Origin: Ascarosepion bandense
Lineage: Eukaryota > Mollusca > Cephalopoda > Sepiida > Sepiidae
Length of the DNA stretch: 64,000 nt
NCBI GenBank assembly: GCA_037127315.1
Contig: JBBBDQ010001293.1
Span: forward strand, 1,093,501-1,157,500
Reading direction: 5' to 3'
A program made the position numbers and the translations under genes. The notes under the pieces were generated by a model, which saw only the letters and a program-made list of their open reading frames with translations, was not told the origin of the DNA and did no database searches. This document shows, piece after piece, positions 30,926 to 42,799 of the stretch; positions within the stretch are counted from its first letter, which is position 1, and the number at the start of each line of letters is the position of its first letter.

Positions 30926-32235
30926 TTGTAAATGAGAGAAAAAGAATTCCCCATAAAAAAATGAAAGAAATAGTGTGTAAAGGGTACTATAGAAGGCTAC
31001 AACTGATATTAAAAACTGAATTGAATTCTCAGAATAGAATTATGACCATTAATAACCTTATCCTCCCAGTGGTCAAATATAGCTTCGACATCTTGAACTA
31101 GACTCTAAACGATATCGGACGAATGTATTCTAAGACAAGAAAGCTCCTTTCTAAACATAAGATGCATCATCCAAAGGCTGATGTAGACCGCCTATACATA
31201 CCCCGTGCAGAAGAAGGAAGAGGTCATATTCAGCTAGAATTGTCATACAAGACAACAACTAACATACATAGAAACAACAAAAGACTGGATGATACAATTA
31301 GTTAAACAACATGAAAACAGAAAGAAAAAATATTCAATAAGGAAAGAAGGCAGTAAATACAAACAAGATTTACATTTAGCAGATTCTGTAGAAAAGCAAA
31401 ACAGAAGCAAAGAACCAACGATTGAGGCAAAAAATATGAAAAAGAAAGCTAAGGATAAAGCTCTTGAACAGATGAAACAAGGCTGGCAAGACAAACCTTT
31501 GCATGGCCAATATCCAGAACGTGCTAATGAACCCAATGTTGATAAAGTTAATACTCATTGATGGTTACGAACATCTGGATTAAAGTCTGAAACTGAAGGC
31601 TTTATCTTGCTGAGCAAGACCAAAGTCTTTTCACTAAGAACTTTCAGGCAAATATTATACATAATAATGTGGATCCAAAATGCAGCTTCTGTGATAAATA
31701 CCAAGAAACAATAAACCATCTAATCTCAGGATGTTCTGTACTTGCGCCAAATGAATATAAAAATCGTCACGACAGAGTATGGCAATATTTACACTGGACA
31801 ATGAGCAAACACTATGGAAAATATGTAAACAAACACTGGTATGAACATCACCCAGCATCAGTTACAGAAACAGAAGATGTCACCATTCTATAGGATTACA
31901 CCATTTATACAGACAGAAAAATTGAAATAGGTCGGACATTATTGTTAAAAACCAAAAAGAAAAAACTTGCTTATTAATTGATATGGTTTGTCCAGCAGAT
32001 TTTAACATAGCGACCAAGGAATTCGAAAAACTGTCAAAATATAAAGACCTGGAAATTGAAATAGAAAAAAATGTGGAAATTGAAAACGCGTATCGTACCA
32101 GTGATAGTGGATACACTTGGAATGATAAAAAATGGAACGAAAAACACATTGAAAGAATCCCTGGAAACCCCAGCTTAAGAGATATACAAAAAATCGTCTT
32201 AGCCCACACACTAAGGAGAGCTTTGTCTATGTAAC
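30926..32235 (+). mobile_element. R2-like non-LTR retrotransposon C-terminus with CCHC knuckle and REL-type endonuclease
   Basis: Joined over several frame breaks, the translation runs KGYYRRLQLILKTELNSQN (thumb), KTRKLLSKHKMHHPKADVDR, LYIPRAEEGRGHIQLELSY, VKQHENRKKKYSIRKE, PLHGQYPE and WLRTSGLKSETEGFI. The zinc knuckle CSFCDKYQETINHLISGC (C-X2-C...H-X4-C, about 31681-31735) follows, then APNEYKNRHDRVWQYLHW. The terminal region ends KYKDLEIEIEKNVEIE and IPGNPSLRDIQKIVLAHTLR. This order fits the post-RT part of R2/NeSL-group elements, whose endonuclease lies C-terminally. At least three frame changes or stops make it dead. The catalytic reverse transcriptase is absent. Confidence 0.75.
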
Positions 32236-32519
32236 GCTAGGGATGTTAAGGAGATATGAAAAAACATGAAATGGAATCATAACAACACATCACTGCCTTA
32301 GGTTTTCCTGCAGACTTGGTAGGTAGTGCGACTATAGCAGAAATCGATTTGTAATGAAAAATGACATAATAATTATAAATTTTATTTCTCACTGATACTT
32401 TGTACTTTGTATTTAGTTATATGTTCTATATTTTAGGTACCGCCGATGAAACACAATACCTTAGGTTTAAAAGATTTTTTTTAAAAACGGAATGTTTCTC
32501 TTGAGAAACATTACGGAAA
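32236..32519. other. no gene seen, probable 3' flank of R2-like element
   Basis: AT-rich, no frame. It may include the element's 3' UTR. Confidence 0.4.
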
Positions 32520-32691
32520 TTACGGAAATTAACGAATTTTAACGAAACTTGGTTATAAATAACCGACAATTTGAAATTAATTGTTTGAACATTATTTTTT
32601 ATCGATACTCGTATTTAAGTAGATATTCTGTTTTTAATTAAACAGTATTGTATATTTATATCTACTGGCCTGATTATTTACGATAAATTTT
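32520..32691 (-). mobile_element. SINE S4 body fragment (headless)
   Basis: Matches 35009-35180 almost base for base over ~170 bp (for example GGTTATAAATAACC, TAAGTAGATATTCTG, TCTACTGGCCTGATTA). The tRNA-like head seen in the other copy is missing here, so it is 5'-truncated on the minus strand. Confidence 0.75.
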
Positions 32692-33120
32692 AATTTTAAT
32701 CTCAAGCTAATAGGTTATATTTAATATTTACAATAAGCAAACTACTTTGCTCGATTTCAAAACGAATTGAGATTGATTGAAAAATCTTTTTATTTTGAGA
32801 TAGCTAAAAAATGTATATTTATATATATAATATATACAAATCTGTCTTTCCGATGTCTGCACTCGTTTTTGTTTTTTTTTTTGTCCGTATATAAAACAAA
32901 ATCAGTTTGCCCCTTTCGCGAGCCTCCTTTACCTCTCTCGTCAGCAAGTCATGAACTCATCAAGTTCATGTCGCCTTTTTATATCGACTCGTCAAATATC
33001 AGAGCATGTATATATGTCTGGTTTGTTTTCATTAAATCAGAGTAAGGTAGAACTATCAATCATTATTTTTCCATACTGTCAACACATGACTTTTCTCACG
33101 TCAGTGTAATTATGCGATAT
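32692..33120. other. no gene seen
   Basis: AT-rich spacer without a supported frame. Confidence 0.5.
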
Positions 33121-33124
33121 TTCA

Positions 33125-33665
33125 TGCAGAGGAGAGCCGAATTCGAATTCCAGTTAAATTCATTGCATTCTCTTATGTGCGTTGTGGTGCATTGGATATC
33201 GGCACGGAACGAGAAATCGGGAAGCCGAGTTCGAATTCCGGCTGAATTCATTGCATTCACTTACGCGCAAATACCCTTGGGAAAGGTATTAATACGTCTA
33301 TTCCTTTCAGTTATGGGTTAAATAACAGGACGGATTGGGTTCTATAGCTTTGATCTGCAACCAGTCTACCGCAGAAAACAATGGCAACCTACTGCGGGAT
33401 AATATTCTACCCAGTCATTCATGTCTCTTTCGAGACATGATCGCCCAAGCGTGTATCACGTATGGCACATAACTGACTGAATGATTAATCCATCACTTCT
33501 CTACCCACCTATCTGATTATGTTCTATAGCCTTGGTTGGCAACCAGTCTAGCGCTAAGAATTGCACATTTCTACGGAAGATTTTTGTGCCTAGTAAGTGA
33601 TGGGTCGAAAGAGACATAATCGACCAAGTATGTATTGCGTATGGCAATTAACTGATTGAATTATT
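33125..33665 (+). mobile_element. tandem S1 SINE cluster (partial-full-partial)
   Basis: A head-end piece (33125-33173, GCCGAATTCGAATTCCAG) is followed by a full unit (33174-33483, from GTGCGTTGTGGTGCATTGGA to GGCACATAACTGACTGAATG). A 3' half unit (33484-33665, GGTTGGCAACCAGTC to GGCAATTAACTGATTGAAT) closes the cluster. All have the same orientation, consistent with a tandem or multimeric insertion. Confidence 0.8.
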
Positions 33666-34459
33666 CAGCAAATCAAACATTAATAACGTATAGTTTTCGT
33701 TGTCATTTTAGTATAATATAATTGCCGGGGACTGTTTGGGAGAACAATCGTGTGCTATAATGCCTAATCAAGTCTAGACGCATATTTGGGCTCAGTCACA
33801 TTTGTGTTTGACCAGCCTCCGCTGATTCCACCTGTGATTCCTCCTGCGACTATGTTGATAGAAACTTAGTTACAGTCGAGATAACGAATAATCTGGCATA
33901 ATCGACAGTTTGAACGCTCAAACCCTCGGTAACGACGATTTTTCACTTCGTGCTAGCATAGTGGGATCGATTGGGCATCTAACACAAAGAGGAACCGTGT
34001 GCTTGTTCTCGATCCCCTGCTCATGTCTAGAGACGTCGTCTAGTTTTTTTTATCTTTATATAGCACTGTTTAGTTATTGCTCGCCCGTTTACAATGGGTG
34101 CAAGTTCCCGCTGACCGATACATTGAACTAACAATCGCTATGCCACCAAATTCACAAACCGCTTTTACTGCAATTTAAAGCTTTAGACCAAATGTTCACT
34201 ACTGATTAGCCTGTCACTGACATTGCAGTTGCTGTACAGCGGTCAAGTTTTGAACGATGCTGCTGCCCGTGTTTTGAAAATAATTCCTCATTCCAGAAAT
34301 TCAAACAAAACAATAATAAATGTGTTTACATTATTTCCATGGATATTATCTATATTCGACCTAAGACACTATCTGTGCCCTTTATTTAATCTACAGGGGT
34401 AAGCTATTCTCGTTTCACTGTTCATGTCAATTTATACTGACTTTCGTTCTTATTAGTAA
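33666..34459. other. no gene seen; unclassified
   Basis: GC is somewhat higher than the flanks in 33720-34130. A 73-codon frame at 33910-34131 has no recognised domain. No repeat family was matched within the window. Confidence 0.45.
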
Positions 34460-35008
34460 CTAGCAGTATAGCCCGGCGTTGCTCGGGTGTAATGAAAGCT
34501 TTAAAACTAATCCATGGTCCTGGAGTTCAGACTCTTTGGACGTTGGCACGAAAGACTAAAAAGCAATAGTTGTTTCCAGTTAAAGCGAAACCGTAGACTG
34601 AAAGAAAAATCAATGGATGTAAGTCAAATTTTGATTTCCTGGTATCGATATCAAATAAGTTTTTTCGTCGTAAACTGAATTTTGAAGGCTAAATAAGTCA
34701 TCTGAGTAAATGTTATTATGGCTGAGACTAAGAACTACAATTATAGCTACTTAGAGCCAAACCCGAAGCAAAAACTAAAATAAAAGGGCTGAAAAAATAC
34801 AGACATACAGGCAGATAAACAGACACACGCACAAACATCTTGCCTTTTATATATATATATTATCGATTTTCTGCACTATTGTAAGAACTGCAACCTTGAA
34901 ACTTCTGAATATCGTTTGTTATGTCTTTGTCTATGAGTGTATCAAATTTGATTAAAATCGGAACCCTCCTTCTATAACCCGAGTTTTTCAATTATCGATA
35001 TATATATA
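34460..35008 (-). mobile_element. non-autonomous Helitron, copy D (5' end missing)
   Basis: The 3' terminus on the minus strand is CCCGAGCAACGCCGGGCTAT then ACTGCTAG, flanked by T. The body matches copies A and C up to the GATTTTAATCAAATTTGATA and TCGATAAT region near 34990. The 5' terminal block is absent, and an S4 SINE starts at the break. Confidence 0.8.
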
Positions 35009-35262
35009 TTACGGAAATTAACGAATTTTAACGAAACTTGGTTATAAATAACCAACAATTTGAAATTAATTGTTTGAACATTATTTTTTATCGATACTCG
35101 TATTTAAGTAGATATTCTGTTTTTAATTAAACAGTATTGTATATTTATATCTACTGGCCTGATTATTTACGATAAATTTTTATTACGAAAATGTGTGTCA
35201 TTCGGCAGGATTCGAACCTGCGAACCCTATCTACATAGGGGAAGCTACCATTTGATCTGGCA
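35009..35262 (-). mobile_element. tRNA-derived SINE S4 with head
   Basis: Minus strand from 35262: GCCAGATCAAATGGTAGC (box A-like), an imperfect anticodon-like stem CCCTA/TAGGG, then GCAGGTTCGAATCCTGC, a perfect T-arm hairpin with canonical box B. AATGACA and a ~170-bp AT-rich body shared with 32520-32691 follow. The acceptor stem pairs poorly, so a SINE head rather than a functional tRNA gene is preferred. Confidence 0.7.
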
Positions 35263-36344
35263 ATATATATATATTTCTATTCATACAACATTGAACACTG
35301 CTTTATTAACACCTGAATAATAATATTATACACGCCTGTACTTAGAGAGAGTGAGAGTGAGAGAAAGAGAGAGAGTGAGAGAGGGAGAGTGGGGATCAAT
35401 ATAGATATAAAATTTGTGACCTAGCTGGTTGATGTTATTCAGGATCTGACTCTAGAGTTTCGATGACAAACCATTATTTTATAATAGTTTGTTCGATATA
35501 TCAAGAGTTTTCACTAAGTCACTCTCAATTTTTTTTTATTTTTTATTTTTTATATAAAGTTAAAAAATAATTTATTTTTTCTCTATTGGTATTAGGTTGA
35601 TGTTTTTCTTTTCATGGCTGTGGTGCGGGGAGAATTTGAAGATAATATATAATTTCATAGGAGCACTTTCGGTTTACATAAGCCGTTATAACAGATTTTT
35701 TTGTAGGCTGATAGGGTTTTGTTAATAATTACACATTGCGTTTCCATAGTTTTTTTCGAGTGTTGCGCCTTCACGCGTTGCTAGGCGGTATCTGATTTAT
35801 TTTTCAAGTATCGCAACTTCACGCCAATCTCTAGTCTGTGTGTCCGCGTTTTTTAATTAAATTTTTTTAAATCTTAAACATTAAATAAAAATCTTATACA
35901 AAAATATTATATATAAACTGATAAACAAATTATTCACTTATAAATGCAGTATCACTTTAAGATGTAGATGACGATAGCTCTCCACAACTTTCTATCCTTT
36001 GTAGCTAAGAGTAAGGTTTGCTATTTTATTATTTTTCCCAAGCCTTGTTCTTACATTAGCTTCTTAGGTAGCTTAATCGATGTTTGCACCTGCTCCTCAT
36101 GACATGACTATGTTCTGTGCGTGTCAAATTTTCTAAATCCTCTTTCTTCATTATGTGATGTAAAAATTCCAACTATTTTTTTTTTTTGAAAGTAAGTATA
36201 ATCGTCATTTTCAGATCTATTTTCCTTCAAATCATCTCGTTAATGTTTTAATGTGAGATCTGGCAACTCGAAACACTTAAATCGACAGTAAGTATTACTC
36301 GGCTAAACAAGCCGCTGCAATAGCAGTATCTTCTTTTTATTCTA
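35263..36344. other. no gene seen; (GA)n-like run at 35346-35392
   Basis: ATTCATACAACATTGAACAC with TTATTAACACCTGAATA at 35279-35325 is similar to 50490-50540 and probably marks another dispersed repeat. The rest is unrecognised. Confidence 0.4.
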
Positions 36345-36885
36345 GACCTTTACCCAGGACTTCTTCTTTCTTTTATGTGCCATGTCCTTTCAGAACGTAG
36401 GCGATCATGGCTTCCCACATCTCCCTGTCCCTGGTGGCTTTTAGCACGTTTTCTCCTGTTGCACCATGTAACCCTCGTTCCGTCATCCCCCTGATCAGGT
36501 CCTTCATATATATTATCCGCTGCTTCCCTCTGTCTCTTTTTCCCTCTATCTGGCCTGTTAGTAACAGATTCTCCAAGCCCTCCTTCTTCATCGCATGTCC
36601 CACGAAACTTTGTCTCTTCCTGATGCTCAGTATTAATTTCCTTTTCGTCTCCATCCTTTCCAAAACCTCGTAATTGCTCACATGCTCGGTCTATGTTATC
36701 CGCAGTATCCTTCTGTAGAACCACATTTTGATTCCTTCAAGTTTTTCCTTCATCTTCGAAGATATTGTCCAACATTTACTGTCATATTGAAGAACAGACA
36801 TTACATAGCAATCCAGTATCATTAATGGATCAGTCCAATCGTGACAGTAACTGCCTCTTGCCACTACAGTTACTTGCATGAACCG
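36345..36885 (-). mobile_element. RTE LINE 3' end
   Basis: The minus strand encodes YCHDWTDPLMILDCYVMSVL, QYDSKCWTISSKMKEKLEGI and KMWFYRRILRIT. After a frame change it continues YEVLERMETKRKLILSIRKR, LLTGQIEGKRDRGKQRI and MTERGLHGATGENVLKATRD, ending MIAYVLKGHGT. The tail reads (minus strand) CATAAAAGAAAGAAGAAGT. Confidence 0.8.
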
Positions 36886-37214
36886 TTCATCAGTAGCCTT
36901 CTATAGAATCACACCCTATTTATTTCAAATCCCTTTTCATGTGTGAGGAAATTGTCTAGCACTCTATGCTAATAGGATAACTGATATTGCATAGAAATTT
37001 AACATTCTTTGCTTTGTTTCTAACAAATGTTCTTATGTTTGATTTTTCAGTAGGCATCTTTTGCTATTACACAGCGTCCAAGATATTTAAATTTCCTACT
37101 TTCTTGATTAAAAAAAACATGAAAACAAATTCTACTACACTACTTATAACCAAACGATTCCAAAGATTAAACGAACCCCTAACTTAAAAATAATAAATAT
37201 TCTTTCAGAAAAAT

Positions 37215-37800
37215 TAATAATGTATACTTCTTCTTCAAGTGCTGTGCCCTTTGAGACGTAGGCGATCATAGACTTCAACTTTGCCCTGTGTCTTGTCGCT
37301 CTCAATATTTTTTTCTCTTGGTATCTCTCCCAAACCACGTTCTGCCTTCCATTTGCTCTCTTTCCTTCTCACCACTCTCTTCCTGATGTTATGAGTTTTC
37401 TTCTCGTTTGCATCCTCTCCAACACCTCATCATTGGCCATGTGCTCAGTGCATGGTATCTTCAGCATCCATCTGTAAATCCACATTTCTGCTGCCTCAAA
37501 ACTCTCCTTCATCCGTAATGAGATCGTCCGACATTCACTTCTATACAGAAGAACAGATATCACAAAGCGATCCAGCACACTTTGTTTCCAATGAAGTTTT
37601 CCTGTATCTCAGTATTCTGGTTAGCTTCTGAAATGCGTCTTTGGCCATGCCAATGTGTCTGTGGATCTCCATGTCGCACTTTTCATCCTCTGTCAAAATA
37701 CTTCCCAGGTATTTAAATTTCTGTACTTTTTTTATTTTAGTTTCTCCAACTTGTAGTTGGCATTTTGGGACCTTCTTTCAGTTTTCTTGAAGTTTATGCT
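37215..37800 (-). mobile_element. RTE LINE 3' end, different subfamily
   Basis: Minus strand: QNAN...VGETKIKKVQKFKYLGSI and DRGCDMEIHRHIGMAKDAFQ, then RSECRTISLRMKESFEAAEM, WIYRWMLKIPCTEHMANDEV and LERMQTRRKLITSGREW. A deletion of the FLGH region and a C-terminal SMIAYVSKGTA follow. The GAAGAAGAAG tail lies at 37222-37232. Residue differences from the young copies show an older lineage. Confidence 0.75.
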
Positions 37801-38469
37801 CAGTTCTTTTTTTATCGCTTTCTCTTGCTAACTGATAACCATTAAAATAAGAAAAATTAAGTTTAATAAAAGAAAATGCAGAAGAGATGAAAATTCATTT
37901 TATAATTTCATTAAAACAAATTCTGTTCTGCCACAAGCAACCACATCACTCCAAGAAATAAAAATAACCCATTATGTAATATTAATAAATATTATTCAAA
38001 GGTCAAACAGAAAAAAATATACAGTGAAATAGAACAATACCATAAAAAGAAAAGTAAAAAAGTAAAAACTAAATAAAAATGAAAATTAAGGAAAAAAAAA
38101 ACCTAAAGTCCAGGCTTATGAATAATTTATAACATTAGTCCTAAACAAAAGCACGAAAAAAACCGGTTTCCATCTTCCACAACTCACTTGTGGCATATTT
38201 ATAGAACCTATATAAATAGATATAATATACGGTCTGATGATCACCTAAGGCCTGAATCTTCTAGTCGTCATAGTTTATGATTTATAAAGATTTATTTACC
38301 CTCACTGTTTCGCTTTATGAACGCTCTGTCCTTAATATTTCGCAATTTTCCCCTGCACTGATGACTATGGTGTTGTTTTAATATAGTTAATTTTTCAGTC
38401 GTTCTCATATTTTCATTAAAGACAAGGAACGCGAGTCTTCGTAAAAATTATTCACACATTAGTGGACGC

Positions 38470-39360
38470 AACATTAAAAGCAAAAGATATGCAGACGATA
38501 CAGCCGTAGACAAAAAATACAGACTTTAGTGAAGTAAAGCCAAAAGAAAGAACGAGTTATCAATTGTCAGAAAACGGAATGTATAGTTATCGGCAAGGGA
38601 CCAGCCCAAGATGCGAGCTACGTGCAACAGACACCAAATTCAAGTAAAAACATAATTGCAAATTATTGAGGATTTGCCTTTTTGTACTCGCCTGATGTGT
38701 ACATATAATCCTGCCTATACAGAGAACGGCAATTGTAAAGCAGTTGGTTAGTTGGTCAGTAAGTTGGTGCAGAGTTAGTTGGAGTTGTTTGGATATAGAC
38801 TCATTACCCGGACATACTATTTCACTGCAAGATTGTATATATTGATTTCTATTAACAGTATTCCTGAATTAACTAACCCGTGTTCCAGTTTGTATATTTT
38901 GTTCAATATAACTTACATTTTCTATCTCCATATCTGTTTTTGTTATTAATTTTTTGTGCGGCGGTTCCTCACCCGGAATTCACAACACAAATGTTTAGGA
39001 AATATCTTCAAATAGAGACAGAAATTGTGAAACCAAAATGCGAAGTCGCATTCGAATAACGAAAGTTGCCTTTGGAAAGATAAGCAAGGGATTAAGAAAC
39101 AGGAATATTTAGTTAAAAACTAAGAAGATAGTACTTAGATATTATTGAATATCAGTCCTTCTATAGGGTAATGAATGCAGGTCAATAATAAAAGAGAAGT
39201 AAGGAAAAAGAAAAGTGGTTCGACAGAAGGATGTTGAGAATACCGAAAACAGAAAATGTAAGCAACGACGTCGTTCTAGACACAAATAAATTGGCAGACA
39301 GACACTCACTTATTTCTGGCCATAGATGGGATGAAGTAATTTATGTTCTTATGGAAAGTA
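38470..39360 (+). mobile_element. decayed RTE-like LINE pieces around ~400 bp of unrelated DNA
   Basis: At 38475-38600, KRYADDTAVD (a YADD catalytic box) and ECIVIGKGP are recognisable. At 39020-39300, MRSRIRITKVAFGKISKGLR, then KKIVLRYY and KWFDRRMLRIPKTENVSNDV correspond to the downstream RTE region. The intervening 38610-38990 is unrecognised and may be an insertion; a solo LTR was considered but no convincing terminal repeat was seen. Confidence 0.5.
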
Positions 39361-40056
39361 AAAGAAAAATATCTAAACTACATATAATAATTAACTGAAA
39401 ATTCCCGGCATCTCTCGTTCAAACGCATATGTAGTCGCACGAACAATACAAATTTAGTTCCATGATTTACATAATAAAAATATAAACTTCATCACTTACC
39501 TGATTGAGGCTACCTTCAGCATCCCGAATCTAGAATATTGTAAACTGCAACCAGCAATTACTTCTGAAACTCCTCAGGGGATTATATATATATATAAACA
39601 AAATTAATGATTTATATTTTCGAAAGATTCAATAGCGACGCTCTCAAACATCTGAACCACAGACTTTTTCAAATATCCCCATTTTAAAAATAAATAATCT
39701 TTCTCAAGTTAACATACATAAGTATGAAAAAATTTTAAAATTAGAAGAGAATACTTAATTCTCAAAAAGTTCTATGATTTTAAGTAGTTAAAAAATATAG
39801 TAATTGCGTTAGAAAAAAATCAACAACTTTTACTAACATTTTTTATAATATATTAATTATTTTCGCTTAACAATCTTCTTGACTTTCAGCTAACCTAATT
39901 TATATTAATAGGCGTTCTTATATTTAAAACTTTTTTAAAAATTACTTTTGTTTATAAAAAGTTTTGCAAAAAAAAATCGTTACATTTACTTTGATAAAGG
40001 CCGTCAGAGGACGAGTCGCCTCGGCTAAGGTTACTTTACCATTTATCTTTATATAT
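39361..40056. other. no gene seen
   Basis: AT-rich spacer. Confidence 0.5.
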
Positions 40057-40096
40057 ATGAGCTGTGATACAGCGAAACAGGCTTGTATGTGGATGA

Positions 40097-40148
<52 letters not shown>
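40057..40148 (+). mobile_element. SINE S3 3' fragment truncated inside the hammerhead core, with (TA)n tail
   Basis: Begins in the core (ATGAGCTGTGATACAGC, lacking CTG), keeps GAAACAGGCTTGTATGTGGA and TGACTAA, then a (TA)n run at 40098-40147. The tRNA head and stem I 5' strand are gone. Confidence 0.7.
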
Positions 40149-40151
<3 letters not shown>

Positions 40152-40164
40152 ATTTTGTTTGTTC

Positions 40165-40280
40165 CCGAAAAGACAGAAACCAGCACGACTCGAATTTTAT
40201 GCACCATATGCAATATTCAGACTGCCTGAGGGTTGCATATGCTGCATAAAATTCGAGTCATGCTGGTTGCGGGTTTTCGG
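40165..40280. repeat. 116-nt hairpin (49/48-nt arms, 19-nt loop)
   Basis: The left arm 40165-40213 and the complement of right arm 40233-40280 agree over CGACTCGAATTTTATGCA-type sequence, with one gap and a handful of mismatches. The loop is TATTCAGACTGCCTGAGGG. The right arm word ATTCGAGTCATGCT resembles CTTCGAGTCGTGCT at 49641, which follows CTGATGATTGCAT. The hairpin may therefore be an inverted pair of Penelope-type terminal motifs. A pre-miRNA is the alternative. Confidence 0.7.
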
Positions 40281-40394
40281 AAACAACCAAACTGTTCATA
40301 TATTTAGTTCTCCCAGTTTGTGCGGTATGGTGCACTTTTTCTTTTTGATGTGTAATTGTTATTTATTTTTTTTTTGTGGAGATTACTTGTTCTT

Positions 40395-40396
<2 letters not shown>

Positions 40397-40453
<57 letters not shown>
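40397..40453 (+). repeat. (TA)n microsatellite
   Basis: Long uninterrupted TA run. Confidence 0.95.
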
Positions 40454-40457
<4 letters not shown>

Positions 40458-40842
40458 AAGTTCTACAATATAAACACTTTTTAATTAATTCAGATGATAA
40501 TTATGTTAAATTTTACTTTGGAAGTACTTACAACAGGTGGAAGTAAGATTTAACAATCACATGTCTTTAATCAACAGTAAATACAGCAAAAGTACTGGTT
40601 TATGCATACATTATTGAAAATTCAAAAATACCAGTAAGAACTCACTTATTACCTGGAATATCGTAGCTAAATCCAAACATTACAATGGAAAAATAGGTAA
40701 ATGTTATCTATGCCTTTCAGAAAAACTTATCAAGAATCCAAATACGCTTAATAAAAGAAGTGATTTAATGACCACATGCTGCCATGGTAAAATACCTATT
40801 TAATTCTTAGGCCCAGATATAAATCTTTTTACGTTGCCTATT

Positions 40843-40886
<44 letters not shown>

Positions 40887-41045
40887 TCACCTGCAATATT
40901 ACTTTTAACAATTATGAATTAAACTTTTTTTTTATTTTTGCCCCTTACATTTTAATTCTTAATTCTAAACTTTACCTTTTAATTTTTCTTTTAATTTTTC
41001 TTTAATTTTATTTCATTTTATCTTATTTTTATTTTTTATATAAAA
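40454..41045. other. no gene seen; (TTTC)n at 40845-40888
   Basis: The TTTC tetranucleotide array is the only feature. The rest is AT-rich. Confidence 0.6.
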
Positions 41046-41722
41046 CTAGAATGATAGCCCGGCGTTGCCCGTGCAACTAAGAACATTTCAGTAGTAGGAG
41101 AAGATGCCAATAAGAGGAGTAGATAGAAATCATTTACAGTCAGTTGGTTTTCTGAATGAAATATTTAGCGAAAAAAAAAGCTTTATTTCTTTTTAATTTT
41201 ATTTTCTGAAGTATGAAATATTAAATGTGAAAAGAAAAATAGACTTAAATAATTAAATTAACCAATGCCATTTTTTTTATTTTTACATATTTTATCTTTG
41301 TTTGAAAAAGCACTTTTTTTTTTAATATTTCTTTTGTTTTAAATTACGGGGAAAATATTCACATTGTTTTTTTTTTGTTGACTAAATGAATTATTAAAAC
41401 GTCGGAATAAAAATTAAATATATAGGCTCTTTTTTTTCTTTTTTTTAGTCGCGTTTGACACGTGTTATTTGGTTTCTGTGACTTAATTTAGCAACCATCT
41501 TAAATCATGGATGTTTTACTGAGCAAATGTAAACAATCGGCTCCATTGGCCAAAAAGTGCGAAAGGGAAAATTGTCGAACTTAAACTCAAAAAGTATGTG
41601 TCAACTTGGCTTCCATGTAGATATGTGTCCCTAGAAATTTTGAATGGCGTAGCTTTAAAAATGTAGGCGTGCATAGGGAACAGTCACACACAGACTCACG
41701 GATTGCCTTTTATATATAGAGA
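41046..41722 (-). mobile_element. non-autonomous Helitron, second family
   Basis: On the minus strand the 5' end is TCTCTATATATAAAAGGCAA, preceded by A. The 3' end is CACGGGCAACGCCGGGCTAT, then CATTCTAG, followed by T. The terminal hairpin and CTAG match Helitron rules. The interior (TGGCCAATGGAGCCGATTG, GTGCAGCCTACATTTTT-like) differs from copies A-F, so it is a distinct family. No transposase or helicase is encoded. Confidence 0.75.
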
Positions 41723-41980
41723 TTATAATTTTCCTTACATTGTTATGTACATGTAATATTTGAATATGTAATTTTTTAAGACTCATGATTTACGCCCCTT
41801 TTATTTCTTCTCTCTGCATTTGATTATTTTAATTTTACTTTCAAATTTTAATTTCAAACTCTTATCCACCTGTAACTGTAGGATATTTGAAATTTTAATC
41901 TTGGTATTAAAAAAGCAGTAACTTAACTTTTTTAATTCCCATGAATATCGAGTGAACTTAAATTCAAATCTATTAAACCG

Positions 41981-41987
<7 letters not shown>

Positions 41988-42030
<43 letters not shown>
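41988..42030 (+). repeat. (TA)n microsatellite
   Basis: TA run next to the T-family LINE tail. Confidence 0.9.
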
Positions 42031-42034
<4 letters not shown>

Positions 42035-42097
42035 ACAGATATATATGTATATGTATTTAAAAACTTTTAAAAAATTAACATTTTTAGTTTTGTTTAT

Positions 42098-42275
42098 ATC
42101 GCCCGTTTCACACTCCACCCACGTCTATTGACCAGGTGTAGAGGCTCATCCCTTGTTCCCTGTTTAGGATGTGGTTTCCGGCTTTCTATCTTCTAATCTT
42201 TTCACTCTTACGTAGCCCCCCGGCACATCAGTAGCGTTACCGCCTTGCTCAGGGTGATATGATTAAAAAAAAATA
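42098..42275 (+). mobile_element. LINE 3'-tail family T, one unit
   Basis: CGCCCGTTTCACACTCCACC, CAGGTGTAGAGGCTCATCCC, CCCTGTTTAGGATGTGG and the terminal CCGCCTTGCTCAGGGTGATA with poly-A. Confidence 0.75.
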
Positions 42276-42799
42276 AAATAAAATAGTTTTGCAAAGTAAA
42301 ATCGTTACATCTACCTTGATAAAGGCCGTCCATTATTGACATTTAATATATTATACAAAAAGCAAGTTATATAAATAATAAGAATAGCAATAAATCTACA
42401 CTTTAAACAAATTCATCGTCTCATCGCACTTTTTTCTTCTATACCAATTTCTCTCGTTGGAAGAACCCCAATTTCTGTTTTTAATATATACGGAAATAAT
42501 TGTGTTTTATTTATATTTTCTATATTAATTGTGTTTTATTAAATATTTATTGTAATAAATCAATGGATGATAATTTTTAAACATACGAAAAACTTGTGCG
42601 TGCTTATTACATGTGACACGTATCTAACAAATGAAATTAAACCTCAATCAACATACTGTCTCATTGAATATCTAAAATATCTATTTTTATTTTTAAATCG
42701 TTCGTTCTTAACAAATCTCTGAAGAATCTTATTAAATTGAAATATGTCAGATTAAAGACACTTTTTTCTACCTGCTCATTACATATTCTAGACATCTTA
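42276..42799. other. no gene seen
   Basis: AT-rich. TACCTTGATAAAGGCCGTC at 42312-42330 repeats TTTGATAAAGGCCGTC at 39992-40007, a short shared word with no assigned origin. Confidence 0.45.

Noticed and set aside
35200..35265. Functional tRNA gene
   Set aside because: The T-arm is perfect but the acceptor and anticodon stems are poor, and the following body is repeated elsewhere, so it is a SINE head.
38610..38990. Solo LTR of a Ty3-like element
   Set aside because: The sequence before GCGGTTCCTCACCCGGAATT looked LTR-like, but no TG...CA boundaries with a target duplication could be defined.
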